From JAWVFN01 sp963696625 (GTDB taxonomy: Bacteria; Actinomycetota; Thermoleophilia; Solirubrobacterales; 70-9): a stretch of 36,889 nucleotides of DNA. Made by a program: the position numbers and the translations under genes. Below are positions 1 through 8,549 of this stretch, one piece after another; position 1 is the first letter of the stretch; each line of letters opens with the position of its first letter. The DNA lies in NCBI GenBank assembly GCA_963696625.1, contig CAVOKZ010000025.1, positions 1 through 36,889 on the forward strand. The letters run 5' to 3'. The notes under the pieces are model-generated. The model made no database searches. It worked only from the letters and a program-made list of their open reading frames with translations, and had not been told where the DNA came from.

Positions 1-45
1 CCGGTTTCGTAACCGACCGCTGCGGGCCATTCATGAAGACCCGGG

Positions 46-83
46 ACCGCCGCCCCCGGACGCGAAGCGGAGGAGGCGGCGGT
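46..83. repeat. GC-rich inverted repeat upstream of the first gene
   Basis: Two 9-base arms, ACCGCCGCC at 46-54 and its exact complement GGCGGCGGT at 75-83, enclose a 20-base loop. No T-run follows on either strand, so it is not a convincing intrinsic terminator. It could be a transcript-end or leader hairpin. Nothing else is seen in bases 1-100. Confidence 0.35.
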
Positions 84-100
84 TGATGACTTAGGCTGCG

Positions 101-520
101 GTGATGCCTACCGCGGCCGAGAAGGCGCTGGTCAAGATCGCGATGAAGGAGTACGCCGTGGGCGACGTCGCCGGCGCGCTCGCGCTCGCGGACCCGCTGA
201 TCCGCTGGGACGACCGCTCCCTCGACGCCGACGGCGAGCTCGTCTGGGGCCAGGAGGACGTGCTGCGCCACCTCGCCGACTGGATCGACAACTGGGACGC
301 CTTCGGCGCCGAGGTCGAGGAGATCCGCGAGGAGGGAGACCGCTTCGTCGTCCTCTATACCGAGTTCGGCATCGACCGCAGCACAGGCGCCAACGTCGAG
401 CACAAGCGCGCCGCCGCGATCAAGGTCGAGCGCGGAGCGATCACCACCTGGGCGCGGTACCTCTCAGAGCGCGAGGCCGTCGGCGCCGCCAAGGCCGGCG
501 GCGAAGTCGACCGCTTCTAG
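101..520 (+). CDS. SnoaL/NTF2-like small protein
   Basis: The product is 138-139 residues, usual for the one-domain SnoaL-like/NTF2 fold: an N-terminal helix (AAEKALVKIAMKEYAVGD), a segment about an activity window (ADPLIRWDD), then alternating strands ending in a basic segment. Family members may be isomerases, hydrolases or simple binding proteins, and no catalytic residue here decides between them. Two start codons are adjacent, GTG at 101 and ATG at 104. There is no good Shine-Dalgarno sequence, and TAGGCT at 92-97 could be a -10 box giving a leaderless message. The gene converges on sucD with 20 bases between stop codons. Specific function unknown. Confidence 0.6.
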   Translation: MMPTAAEKALVKIAMKEYAVGDVAGALALADPLIRWDDRSLDADGELVWGQEDVLRHLADWIDNWDAFGAEVEEIREEGDRFVVLYTEFGIDRSTGANVEHKRAAAIKVERGAITTWARYLSEREAVGAAKAGGEVDRF

Positions 521-540
521 CGCCCAGGCTGCGGGCTGAA

Positions 541-1422
541 CTAGGCCTTAGCGGCTGCGAGGGTCTCGACCGCGAGCTGGGCCGCCTCGGTCGGGCTCTT
601 GCCGACCTTGACGCCCTTCGCCTCGAGCGCTTCCTTCTTGGCCTCGGCGGTTCCGGAAGAGCCGGAGATGATCGCGCCGGCGTGGCCCATCTGCTTGCCG
701 GGCGGCGCGGTGAAGCCGGCGATGTAGGCGACGACCGGCTTGGTCACGTTCTCGGCGATGAACTCGGCGGCGCGCTCCTCGGCGTCGCCGCCGATCTCGC
801 CGACCATGACGATCATCTCGGTCTCGTCGTCTGCCTCGAAGAGGGTGAGGATGTCGATGAAGTCGGAGCCGACGATCGGATCGCCGCCGATTCCCACGAT
901 CGAGGAGTTGCCCTGGCCGGCCTGCTTCAGCTCGTTGCCGATCTGGTAGGTCAGCGTTCCCGACTTGGAGACGACGCCGATCGGGCCGGCATCGAAGAAC
1001 TGGGCGGGGATGATGCCGACGTTGGCCTTGCCGGGGCTGAGCACGCCGGGGCAGTTGGGGCCGATCAGGCGGACGTTCTTCTCCTTGGCCTTCCAGTAGG
1101 TCGGCAGCATGTCGTGGACCGGGATGCCCTCGGTGATCGCGATCACCGTGTCGACGCCGGAGTCGATCGCCTCGTTGATCGCGGCGCCGGCGAAGCGCGC
1201 CGGGACGAAGATCATCGAGGTGTTGGCGCCCTCGTTTGAGACCGCCTCGGCGATCGTGTCGAAGACGGGGATTCCCTCGACCTCCTGGCCGCCCTTCTTC
1301 GGGGTGACGCCGGCGACGACCTGGGTGCCGTAGTCGCGGTTGCGAAGGCCGTGGAAGGTGCCCTCGCGGCCGGTGAGGCCCGAAATCGCCAATTTCGTGT
1401 CGTTGTCGATGATGATTGACAT
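541..1422 (-). CDS. sucD: Succinyl-CoA synthetase alpha subunit
   Basis: The 293-residue product is the CoA-binding, phosphohistidine-carrying subunit of succinyl-CoA synthetase. The enzyme interconverts succinyl-CoA and succinate with NDP phosphorylation in the TCA cycle. The Rossmann CoA-binding domain opens with GLTGREGTFH near residue 15, and the phosphorylated histidine is His247 in GHAGAI. Length and motifs match the family throughout. It follows sucC, but instead of the usual tight junction there are 69 bases, mostly a long hairpin at 1429-1483. The only good Shine-Dalgarno sequence (AAAAGGAGGT, 1490-1481) lies upstream of that hairpin, about 60 bases from the ATG. In the adjoining catabolic island this enzyme would receive any succinyl-CoA from the thiolase. 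Confidence 0.97.
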   Translation of the reverse strand: MSIIIDNDTKLAISGLTGREGTFHGLRNRDYGTQVVAGVTPKKGGQEVEGIPVFDTIAEAVSNEGANTSMIFVPARFAGAAINEAIDSGVDTVIAITEGIPVHDMLPTYWKAKEKNVRLIGPNCPGVLSPGKANVGIIPAQFFDAGPIGVVSKSGTLTYQIGNELKQAGQGNSSIVGIGGDPIVGSDFIDILTLFEADDETEMIVMVGEIGGDAEERAAEFIAENVTKPVVAYIAGFTAPPGKQMGHAGAIISGSSGTAEAKKEALEAKGVKVGKSPTEAAQLAVETLAAAKA

Positions 1423-1483
1423 GTCGCTGGTCGCTAGTCGCTGGTCGCTGGAAACAGATTCGAGCGACCAGCGGCCAGCGACC
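1423..1483. repeat. Long hairpin between the sucD Shine-Dalgarno and its ATG
   Basis: Arms of 21 bases at 1429-1449 and 1463-1483 are complementary at 19 positions, around a 13-base loop (1450-1462). The sequence is built from the 7-base unit GTCGCTG, four times in a row at 1423-1450 (one unit ends in A) and in inverted form in the other arm. On the sucCD message it sits between a strong ribosome site (1490-1481) and the sucD ATG (1422). When folded it would bring the two to normal spacing. It may be an inserted palindromic repeat or a translation-control hairpin. Confidence 0.75.
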
Positions 1484-1491
1484 TCCTTTTC

Positions 1492-2655
1492 CTAGGCATT
1501 CGCCAACTCCACGACCTTCTTCGCCGCTCCAAGCATGGTTTTCTCCTGGTGCAGGTTGTCGAGGCCGGCATCGGCGAGGATCTGCAGGCCCTCCTCCGAG
1601 TTCGTCCCGTCGAGGCGCACGACCAGGGGCAGCTCGAGGCTCATCTGCTTGCACGCCTCGACGATTCCCTTTGCGACCTCGTCGCCGCGGGTGATGCCGC
1701 CGAAGATGTTGAAGAGGATCGCCTTCACCTTCTCGTCGGAGGTGATCACGGTCAGGGCGTCGACGATCGCCTCGGCCTTGGAGCCGCCGCCGGCGTCGAG
1801 GAAGTTCGCGGGGTCGCCGCCGGCCTGGGCGACGACGTCGAGGGTCGACATGCAGAGCCCGGCGCCGTTGCCGAGGATGCCGATGTCACCGTCGAGCTTG
1901 ACGTAGGTGAGGCCCTTCTCCTTCGCCATCGCCTCCTGCGGGTCCTCGATCGCCTCGGCGGTGTCGAGCTCGGCCAGCTCATCGTGGCGGTACAGCGCGC
2001 TGTTGTCGATCGTCACCTTGGCGTCGAGAGCGACGACGTCGCGGTCCCCGGTCACGATCAGCGGGTTGACCTCGATCAGCGTCGCGTCGCCCTTGTTGAA
2101 GGTGTCGTTGAGCTTGACCATCAGCTCGGCGCTCTTTTCGATCGCATCGTCGGCGAGCTTCGCCTTCGATGCGATCGCCAGCGCGTCCTCGCGGCTGAAG
2201 CCCTCGAGCGGATCGACGTGCTCCTTGACCAGGGCGTCGGGGTCCTCGTCGGCGATCGCCTCGACGTCCATGCCGCCCATGCGCGAGAGCATCGCCATCA
2301 CCTTCTTCTCGCCGCGGTCGAGGATGAACGAGGCGTAGTACTCCTCGGCGATGTCCGAGCCCTTCTCGATCCAGACCTCGTGGACCGTGAACGGGCCCTC
2401 GCCGTGGGGCCCGGTGATGTCCATTCCGAGGATGGCGTCGGCGTGCTCGCGCGCCTCGTCTGAGTTCTCGGCGATCTTGATCCCGCCGGCCTTGCCGCGG
2501 CCGCCGATCAGCACCTGCGCCTTGATCGCGCACGGGTAGCCGATCTCGTCGGCGGCGGCGACAGCGTCGTCGACCGTCTTCGCGGGCTTGCCTTCGGGGA
2601 CAGGGACGCCGTTGGCGGCGAACAGCTGCTTGCCCTGGTATTCGAGGAGATCCAA
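1492..2655 (-). CDS. sucC: Succinyl-CoA synthetase beta subunit
   Basis: This ATP-grasp subunit binds nucleotide and succinate and pairs with SucD. It begins with the family N-terminus LDLLEYQGKQLF, in which the first Leu codon is TTG at 2655, so I take that as the start (387 residues; E. coli SucC has 388). A longer frame reaches 2694 but adds residues the family lacks. Visible motifs include GGRGKAGGIK, the Mg-binding EVNPLIV, GGGSKAEAI and NIFGGITRGDEVA. The TTG lies about 12 bases after a -10-like TATAGG at 2673-2668 and has no Shine-Dalgarno sequence, so initiation is nearly leaderless. It is divergent from the HAD gene and co-transcribed with sucD. Confidence 0.96.
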   Translation of the reverse strand: MDLLEYQGKQLFAANGVPVPEGKPAKTVDDAVAAADEIGYPCAIKAQVLIGGRGKAGGIKIAENSDEAREHADAILGMDITGPHGEGPFTVHEVWIEKGSDIAEEYYASFILDRGEKKVMAMLSRMGGMDVEAIADEDPDALVKEHVDPLEGFSREDALAIASKAKLADDAIEKSAELMVKLNDTFNKGDATLIEVNPLIVTGDRDVVALDAKVTIDNSALYRHDELAELDTAEAIEDPQEAMAKEKGLTYVKLDGDIGILGNGAGLCMSTLDVVAQAGGDPANFLDAGGGSKAEAIVDALTVITSDEKVKAILFNIFGGITRGDEVAKGIVEACKQMSLELPLVVRLDGTNSEEGLQILADAGLDNLHQEKTMLGAAKKVVELANA

Positions 2656-2667
2656 AGCGCCCGGGAG

Positions 2668-2715
2668 CCTATAGAAGCGCGGAGGTCGTGACAAGTGTTA
2701 CGTTCGCGCGTAAAT
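2668..2715. promoter_or_regulatory. Back-to-back promoters for sucC and the HAD gene
   Basis: Plus strand: GTGACA (2688-2693), 16 bases, GTAAAT (2710-2715), then the HAD ATG at 2722, placing the predicted transcript start at or beside the ATG. Minus strand: TTGTCA (2694-2689), 15 bases, TATAGG (2673-2668), then the sucC TTG at 2655. The two -35 boxes overlap within 2688-2694, so one polymerase would exclude the other. This is read by eye. Confidence 0.4.
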
Positions 2716-2721
2716 GGGACA

Positions 2722-3417
2722 ATGCCGCTCCACGTGGCGCTTCCGGGACTAAAGACCATCAATTGGGTGACCACCGACTGCTACGGCACCCTGATCGACT
2801 GGGAGTCGGGGATCTCCGACGCCTTCAAGAAGGAAGCCGAGCGCGACGAGCTGACGATCGACACCGACGCCCTGCTCAAGGAGTTCTTCGCGGCCCAGGC
2901 GCAGATCATGGCCGGCTCGTACGAGCTCTACGCCGAGGTCATGCGCCGCGCCGTGGTCAAGGTCGCCGAGGAGATCGGCTGGACGATCGAGCCCTCGCGC
3001 GCCCAGTTCCTCCCCGATTCGGTCGCGAGGTGGCAGCCCTTCCGAGAGTCGAACGCGGCGATGGACCGGCTTGCCGGCCGCTACGACGTCGGGATCATCT
3101 CCAACACCGACGACAAGCTGCTCGGCATCTCACGGCAGCACCTGCGCACCGAGCTCGGCCTCGTCGTGACCGCGCAGCAGGTGCGCAGCTACAAGCCCGA
3201 CAACACCCACTTCAAGGAGGCCGCGCGCCGGATCGGCGGCAAGAAGGGCTGGGTACACATCGGCGCCGACTACGAGACCGACGTCGCCCCGCTGCTGAAG
3301 ATGAACGTGCCGGTGATCTGGGTCAACCGCCACGGCGAGAAGCTCGAGGGCCGCAAGGCCCCCGACGCCACGGTCAAGAACTTCCGCGACGCCGTGGCCA
3401 AACTCGGCGCCAAGTAG
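2722..3417 (+). CDS. HAD-family hydrolase, haloacid dehalogenase type II-like
   Basis: The 231-residue protein has all four HAD motifs: nucleophile Asp19 in TTDCYGT, SNTDD (motif II), the lysine in SYKPDN (motif III) and GADYETD (motif IV). It therefore probably hydrolyses a phosphate ester or C-halogen bond through an aspartyl intermediate. The cap after motif I fits the type II haloacid dehalogenase-like group, but many members are phosphatases. ATG 2722 is preferred because it lies seven bases after a -10-like GTAAAT. A GTG at 2695 in frame would extend it by nine residues but falls inside the promoter. There is no obvious link to the catabolic genes. Confidence 0.82.
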   Translation: MPLHVALPGLKTINWVTTDCYGTLIDWESGISDAFKKEAERDELTIDTDALLKEFFAAQAQIMAGSYELYAEVMRRAVVKVAEEIGWTIEPSRAQFLPDSVARWQPFRESNAAMDRLAGRYDVGIISNTDDKLLGISRQHLRTELGLVVTAQQVRSYKPDNTHFKEAARRIGGKKGWVHIGADYETDVAPLLKMNVPVIWVNRHGEKLEGRKAPDATVKNFRDAVAKLGAK

Positions 3418-3427
3418 CTGCCGGCTC

Positions 3428-3769
3428 ATGAACCGGGAGGAGGCCGAACGCCACCGCGAGGAGCTGGCGGCGGCGGACCCCGAGAGGACCTTCATCCCCG
3501 TCGAGGAACGAGGGGGCCGATGGACTGTGGCCGAGGTCGGGCTGGAACCCTCGGACCCCGGGTGAGCTCGCCGAGGAGCGGGACCCCGATGCACCGGCCG
3601 AGGACCCTAGGCCGGCCCACAAGCTGAACATCCCTCGCGACGTCTACGCCCTCGAGGGCGGGTCGCTGCCCATGTTTCTTCAAGGCCTCAAGCGGCGCTG
3701 GCAGCAGCGGCGGCGACGCCACTACGGGGCGAGCGCAACAGCGCCGCCAGCCTGGCCCGGGGCCTGTAG
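3428..3769 (+). pseudogene. Small uncharacterised gene broken by apparent frameshifts
   Basis: The gap between the HAD gene and the MFS gene holds a reading that begins at ATG 3428 (MNREEAERHREELAAADPER) and stops after 45 codons at 3565. Coding-like sequence then continues one frame over (ELAEERDPDAPAEDPRPAHK and on to WQQRRRRHYG near 3727). It finishes in the original frame after GGGG at 3726-3729 as ERNSAASLARGL with a stop at 3767-3769. The first part, with alternating acidic/basic helix, then a Trp-containing strand and PEDPRPAH-like ending, resembles small uncharacterised actinobacterial proteins. Two indels of opposite effect suggest decay or sequence error. The 45-codon first part could also be the whole gene. 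Function unknown. Confidence 0.4.
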
Positions 3770-3880
3770 CGGTTCATCGCTACCAGCGGCTCCGCGGGCG
3801 TCGGCGCTCGCGCCGGGGGCGGCGGGTGAGCGGCGCGACCAGCGCGTCGCGAAGGGCGATCGCCGCCTTGGTCCGGTGCA

Positions 3881-5161
3881 TCACCGGTTCGCGACCGGGA
3901 CGGCCAAGCTGCCGCCTCCCTCGGCGCCTCCGGGTCCCACCACCCGATCCTCGGCGTAGTCGGGAACCAGCTCCGCCTGTCCGGGCATCAGCACGAGCGC
4001 CGCTATCCACACGGCCGCCATCGCCTCGAAGCCGATCAGCCCGTCGCCCGGCAGATCGAAGGTGACGCCGACCAGCGGTGTGGCGATGAGGATCACAGTC
4101 GAGGCCCAGACGGTGATTCCGCCGACCGCGGCGGCGGGAGCATGGGCGTAGATCCGGGTAAGACTGGTGATCATCGCCGAGAACGGGAGGCTGGCCGCGA
4201 CGCCGATGCCGAGCGCCGCGGCGAACATGAGGGCGAGGGGAGATCCGAGCCCGAGGACCGCCGTCATCGCGGCGCCGGTCAGGATGCACGAGACGAGCAG
4301 GCGGCGGGCGCCTGGCGGGTTGCGGCGGACGATCCAGCCGCCGACCGGGCGACCGACGATCGTCGTGCCCATGATCAGGCCGCCGACGAGCCCGGCGATG
4401 CTGTCGTCGATGCCACCCCGCTCGTCGAGGAGCGTGACAATCCAGTTGCTGAGGACCACGCCGATGCCGAACGTGGCGGTGTGGATGGCCCCGAAGGAGA
4501 GGATCGTCGGCTCGCGCAGAAGACTGATCACGCTGCCCGTGTCCTGCCGCCTGCCCGCGCGGGGAGGCGAGGGGCGGGAGGCGATCACCGCGGAGGCGAC
4601 GACCGACGCGAAGATCGCAGTCGCGAAGGGCGTGCGCCAGCCCAGGGCCGGTTCGAGCAGCGGGATCGTCGTCAGCGCCAGCCCGCCGCCGCCGACGGCG
4701 GCGCCGCCGTAGATGCCGAGGGCGACCGGGCCTCCCCCGGCCAGTGGGACGTAGCTCGTCCCCGCCACAAACGCCGCGCCGACCGCGACCCCGACGACGA
4801 AGCGGAACGCCATCGCCGGGGCGAAGCCCAGCGGGAGCAGGAGGAGGAGGTTTGCCGCGATTGCCACGGACATGGCAATCAGCGCGGCTCGCTTGGTTCC
4901 GTGCACATCGACGAGCCGTCCGCAGGGAACGAGCGTCAGCACCTGCGCGACGAAGACCGCCGTGGTGAGCAGCCCGACGACGGCCAGGCCGACTCCGTAG
5001 TGGTCGGCCAGCGTGTCGGCCAGCGGGCCGATATCCGTCATGTTCCAGGCTGCCGCGCCTCCGACGAGGCACGCCCCGGCAATGCCGACTCGCCCGGATT
5101 GGCGCTTGGCGGTCAGGCCGCTTCCAGGCTGACGGCGATTCCCTGCCCGACGCCGATGCAC
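3881..5161 (-). CDS. MFS transporter
   Basis: Up to 426 residues with about 12 hydrophobic segments form a major facilitator superfamily carrier in the inner membrane. Motif A after the second helix reads CGRLVDVHGTKRAAL, with a weaker copy (GRPVGGWIVRR) at the start of the second half. The first codon is uncertain: the frame opens at GTG 5161, 49 bases inside the thiolase gene, and the first membrane segment starts about 25 residues later. The gene is last in the glm operon, so it may move the island's substrate or a product. A short inverted repeat (CCGGTG/CACCGG, 3873-3887) spans the stop codon but lacks a T-run. Substrate unknown. Confidence 0.85.
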   Translation of the reverse strand: MHRRRAGNRRQPGSGLTAKRQSGRVGIAGACLVGGAAAWNMTDIGPLADTLADHYGVGLAVVGLLTTAVFVAQVLTLVPCGRLVDVHGTKRAALIAMSVAIAANLLLLLPLGFAPAMAFRFVVGVAVGAAFVAGTSYVPLAGGGPVALGIYGGAAVGGGGLALTTIPLLEPALGWRTPFATAIFASVVASAVIASRPSPPRAGRRQDTGSVISLLREPTILSFGAIHTATFGIGVVLSNWIVTLLDERGGIDDSIAGLVGGLIMGTTIVGRPVGGWIVRRNPPGARRLLVSCILTGAAMTAVLGLGSPLALMFAAALGIGVAASLPFSAMITSLTRIYAHAPAAAVGGITVWASTVILIATPLVGVTFDLPGDGLIGFEAMAAVWIAALVLMPGQAELVPDYAEDRVVGPGGAEGGGSLAVPVANR

Positions 5162-6321
5162 ATCGTGACCAGGGCCTTCTCCCCGCCGCGGTCGGCGAGC
5201 TCGGTCGCCGCCGTCAGCACCAGGCGAGCGCCGCTCATCCCGAGCGGGTGCCCGAGGGCGATCGCGCCGCCGTTCGGATTAACGTGCTGGGCGTCGTCGG
5301 GGAGGCCTAGCTCGCGGAGCACGGCGAGCGACTGCGAGGCGAAGGCCTCGTTGACCTCGATCAGGTCGAGGTCGGCGACCCGCCAGGCCTTGCGCTCCAT
5401 CAGCTTCCGCGTCGCGGGAACCGGGCCGATTCCCATGATCCGGGGCGGCACCCCGGCCGATGCGGCAGCGGTGATCCGCGCCAGCGGCCGCAGGCCGTGC
5501 TCTTCCACGGCGGCGGCCGAGGCGACCAGCAGGGCGGCCGCCCCGTCGTTGACGCCGGATGCGTTCCCGGCCGTGACGGTGCCGTCCTTGCGAAACGGAG
5601 CCCTGAGCGCGGCTAGCTTCTCGGCCGATGTCTCACGCGGGTGCTCGTCTGCCTCGACCACGGCCTCGGCCCTTCGGGTCTTGACGGTGACCGGGGTGAT
5701 CTCCCGGGATAGCCTCCCGCTCGCCTGAGCCGCGGCGGCGCGCTGCTGCGAGCGCAGGGCGAAGGCGTCCTGGTCCTCACGGCTGATGCCAAACTCCGCC
5801 GCGACGTTCTCCGCCGTCTCGGGCATCGAGTCGGTTCCGACCATCGCCTCCAGGGCGGGGTTGTCGAAGCGCCAGCCGATCGTCGAATCCCACATCCGCT
5901 GATCGCGCCCATACGCTCCCTCGGCCTTCCCGATCACCAGTGGCGCTCGGGACATGCTCTCCACGCCACCCGCGAGCACGAGGTCTAGGTCGCCGGTCCA
6001 GACGCCGCGCGCCGCGTAGACCAGCGCCGCCAGACCGGAGCCGCAGAGCTTGTTCAGCGTGACGCCGGGGACGGACTCCGAGACGCCGGCGAGCAGGCTC
6101 GACATCCGCGCCACGTTCCGGCAGTCCTCCCCCGCCTGGTTGGCGCAGCCAAGGACGACCTCCTCGAGGGCGGACTCCACCGAATCGGGGAGGGAGTCGA
6201 GCAGCGCCCGGATCGGAAGGGCGGCGAGGTCGTCGGGGCGCACCGGCGCGAGCGCGCCCGCGTAGCGGCCGATCGGCGTGCGCGTCCCGCCGACCAAGTA
6301 TGCCGTCTCCAGCTCGGCCAT
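5113..6321 (-). CDS. Acyl-CoA thiolase (FadA/PcaF type)
   Basis: The 402-residue enzyme cleaves a 3-oxoacyl-CoA with CoA to acetyl-CoA and a shortened acyl-CoA. Thiolase residues are present: Cys93 in NKLCGSG, His358 in GHPLG and Cys388 in TMCIGVGQG. It is a degradative thiolase rather than an SCP2-type. It resembles 3-oxoadipyl-CoA thiolases (PcaF/PaaJ) as much as generic FadA, so the chain length is not settled. ATG 6321 (MAELETAYLVGGTRTPIG) gives the family N-terminus, and a frame extending to 6402 only adds unrelated residues. The ATG shares one base with the stop of the preceding ACAD gene (TGATG), so translation is probably coupled. Confidence 0.93.
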   Translation of the reverse strand: MAELETAYLVGGTRTPIGRYAGALAPVRPDDLAALPIRALLDSLPDSVESALEEVVLGCANQAGEDCRNVARMSSLLAGVSESVPGVTLNKLCGSGLAALVYAARGVWTGDLDLVLAGGVESMSRAPLVIGKAEGAYGRDQRMWDSTIGWRFDNPALEAMVGTDSMPETAENVAAEFGISREDQDAFALRSQQRAAAAQASGRLSREITPVTVKTRRAEAVVEADEHPRETSAEKLAALRAPFRKDGTVTAGNASGVNDGAAALLVASAAAVEEHGLRPLARITAAASAGVPPRIMGIGPVPATRKLMERKAWRVADLDLIEVNEAFASQSLAVLRELGLPDDAQHVNPNGGAIALGHPLGMSGARLVLTAATELADRGGEKALVTMCIGVGQGIAVSLEAA

Positions 6322-7379
6322 CAGGCGGCCGCAGAGACGAGGTCCGCCCAGAGGCTCTCGGCTCCGCGCGCGACGACCTGGGAGCCGAGCTGAGCTCCCC
6401 ATTCGTGCTCGGAGCCGAACTCCTCGCGCCAGGCCCAGAGCCTGCCGGTGAAGTGGTGGAGCTCGTGCTCGTCGGTTAACCCGATCGCGCCGTGGACCTG
6501 GTGGGCGATGCGGGCGGCCGCTCCCGCGGCGGCTCCCGCGCGAACCTTGGCGGCGGCGACCTCGGCCCCTGCCGGGCCGGCCGCCGAAGCGGCGACGGCA
6601 GCGGCGACGGCAGCCGTCGCGGCGGCGACCTCGCCCGCCATCTCGGCGATGGCCTGCTGGATCACCTGGAAGCGGGCCAGGCTGCGCCCGAACTGCTCGC
6701 GCTGCCGGGCGTAGAGAATCGTCAGCTCCAGCACGCGTTCCAGAGCACCCACCATCTGCAACGAGCGCGCGAGGGCGCCCCGCCTACGCACGGCCGTATA
6801 GTCGAGGGCCTCGGGAGCCAGGGCGACCGCGGCGGCGGGCAGCTCGCAGTCGATTCGCAGCCCGTCGCGGGGCTCCATCGCCAGGTTGGAGCCGGGCAGG
6901 ACCGCGAGCTGCGCGGCCGGGACGCTTACCACGTAGTGCTTCCCGCCGGAGGAGACTGGAACCGCGACGGCCGCCGCAAACCTGCCCCAAGGGACGCGCG
7001 GCAGCTCGCCGCGCAGGCGCCAGGCGCCCTCTCCCCCGCTGAGCTCGATCCCACTCGCCTGCCCCGCAACCGTCAAGGGGCCGGAGGGAACCTCCAACCC
7101 CGCCGCGGCAAGCAGCCACGCGCCGAGCAGGGCGGTCTCGACGAGCGGGACGTCGATCGCCGCCTTGCCCGCGGCGCGTGCCATCGCCGCCGCGTCGGCG
7201 AGGTCGGCGCCAGCACCCCCCGACTCCTCCGGCACGAGGATCAAGGGAAAGCCGAGCTCCACCATCGTGCTCCACAGGTCGTCGTTCAGCGAATCGCGCT
7301 CGGAGATCCGCCCCGGCTCGCCGTGGCGATCGGCGGCGGAGATCACCGTCTCGGCCAATATCTCCTGCTCGGTGGTCAT
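6321..7379 (-). CDS. Acyl-CoA dehydrogenase, short partner of a likely heteromeric pair
   Basis: This 352-residue protein has the ACAD fold: an N-terminal helical domain, a reduced beta domain (about 110-190) and a C-terminal four-helix domain with RQREQFGRSLARFQ and the HGAIGLT loop. It lacks the LxLER glutamate seen in its neighbour and in other ACADs of this window, and the usual flavin-contact stretch of the beta domain is poorly conserved. Its start overlaps the preceding ACAD gene by four bases (ATGA). Paired, unequal ACAD genes form alpha2beta2 enzymes in steroid side-chain degradation (FadE28-FadE29 of Mycobacterium). I infer the same architecture here. Residues 235-262 are almost all Ala, Val and Gly. 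Confidence 0.85.
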   Translation of the reverse strand: MTTEQEILAETVISAADRHGEPGRISERDSLNDDLWSTMVELGFPLILVPEESGGAGADLADAAAMARAAGKAAIDVPLVETALLGAWLLAAAGLEVPSGPLTVAGQASGIELSGGEGAWRLRGELPRVPWGRFAAAVAVPVSSGGKHYVVSVPAAQLAVLPGSNLAMEPRDGLRIDCELPAAAVALAPEALDYTAVRRRGALARSLQMVGALERVLELTILYARQREQFGRSLARFQVIQQAIAEMAGEVAAATAAVAAAVAASAAGPAGAEVAAAKVRAGAAAGAAARIAHQVHGAIGLTDEHELHHFTGRLWAWREEFGSEHEWGAQLGSQVVARGAESLWADLVSAAA

Positions 7380-8549
7380 CGGCCCCCCAGGCCGCGGGCG
7401 ACGATGCCCCGCAGGATCTCGTTGGTCCCCCCGCGCAGCGTGTACCCCGGAATCGAGAGGACCGCATCGGCGAGGAGATCCTCGAAGCGGTCCTCGGAGC
7501 CGAGCGCGGGCTCGGCGGAGACCAGCGATCGCGCGACATCGGCGACACGCCCCTCGAACCGGGTGCCGAGGTCCTTGACCAGGGCCGCGCCCACCTGCGG
7601 GTCGGCGCCAGAATCGATCGTCATCGCGACCCAGACCGAGAGTTCGCGCAGCGCGCGTAGATCGGCGATCAGCGAGCCAACCTCGGCTGCTGCTGTCGGG
7701 TCCAGATCGGGGCCCAGGCGGGCGACCAGCTCCCGCAGAAGCGGGAACGTGCTGAGGAAGCGCTCGGGGCCGCTGCGCTCGAGGGAGAGGCTCGGAGGTG
7801 ACGAGCGACCAACCCTCTCCCTCCTCCCCCAGAAGCATCTCGGCCGGAACCTCCGCGTCCTCGAAGATCACCTCGTTGAAGTGGTGCTCGCCCGAGAGCA
7901 GCCGGATCGGGCGCACCGTAACGCCCGGCGTGTCGACGTCGACGACCAGCATGCTCATTCCGGCGTGGCGATCCTCGCTCGCGTCGGCGGTGCGGCACAG
8001 CGCCGTGATGTAGTGCGCGCGGTGTGCGTGGCTGGTCCAGACCTTGCTCCCGTTGAGCACCCACCCACCGTCCGTCGGCTTGGCGCGGGTGCGGATGGAG
8101 GCGAGATCGGATCCGCTGTCGGGCTCGCTCATGCCAAGCGCGAAATAGCACTCGCCGCGGGCGATCGCCGGGAGCACCCGCTGCTTCAGCGACTCGGACC
8201 CGTGCTTGTAGATCTGGGGACCGGACTGGCGGTCGGCGATCCAGTGCGCGGCGACCGGGGCGCCGGAGGAGAGTAGCTCCTCGGCCACCACGTACCGTTC
8301 GACCGCCGACCGCTCGTGTCCGCCGTAGGCCTCGGGCCAGGTCATCCCGATCCAGCCGTTGCGGCCCAGCTCCTGGCTGAACTCCGAGGAGAAGCCGGCC
8401 AGCCAAGCGTCGCAGCGGGGGACGAAGACACCGTCGGCGAGCGCCTGGGCGATGACCTCGCGGACACGGCCGCGGGTGACCGCCGCCTCGGGGCCGAGAT
8501 CGACGTGCGCGATCGATTCGAGTGTGCGCTCCCGCTCGGACGTGCCCAC
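7376..8549 (-). pseudogene. Acyl-CoA dehydrogenase, larger partner, with a +1 frameshift
   Basis: Reading starts at GTG 8549 (overlapping the crotonase stop as TAGTG) and gives an ACAD N-domain (GWIGMTWPEAYGGHERS) and beta domain with the flavin motif FALGMSEPDSGSDLAS, up to WSLVTSE near 7797. There the frame breaks. Removing one base at about 7790 restores LSLERSGPERFLS and the rest through GYTLRGGTNEILRG, ending at 7376, about 390 residues in all. The restored LSLER contains the glutamate equivalent to the catalytic base of isovaleryl-CoA dehydrogenase-type enzymes, so the break falls just before it. The downstream part is intact coding sequence, which favours a recent mutation or a sequencing insertion. 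If functional, it would pair with the next gene. Confidence 0.85.

Noticed and set aside
1423..1483. CRISPR-like array from the repeated GTCGCTG units
   Set aside because: Units are seven bases without spacers and form an inverted pair. No cas gene is present. It is a hairpin.
6321..8549. A single 767-residue reading that seems to fuse two acyl-CoA dehydrogenases
   Set aside because: Between about 7380 and 7790 the translation in that frame is Arg/Pro-rich nonsense, while another frame gives good ACAD sequence ending at 7376. It is two genes with a frameshift, unlike the true fusion at 28633.
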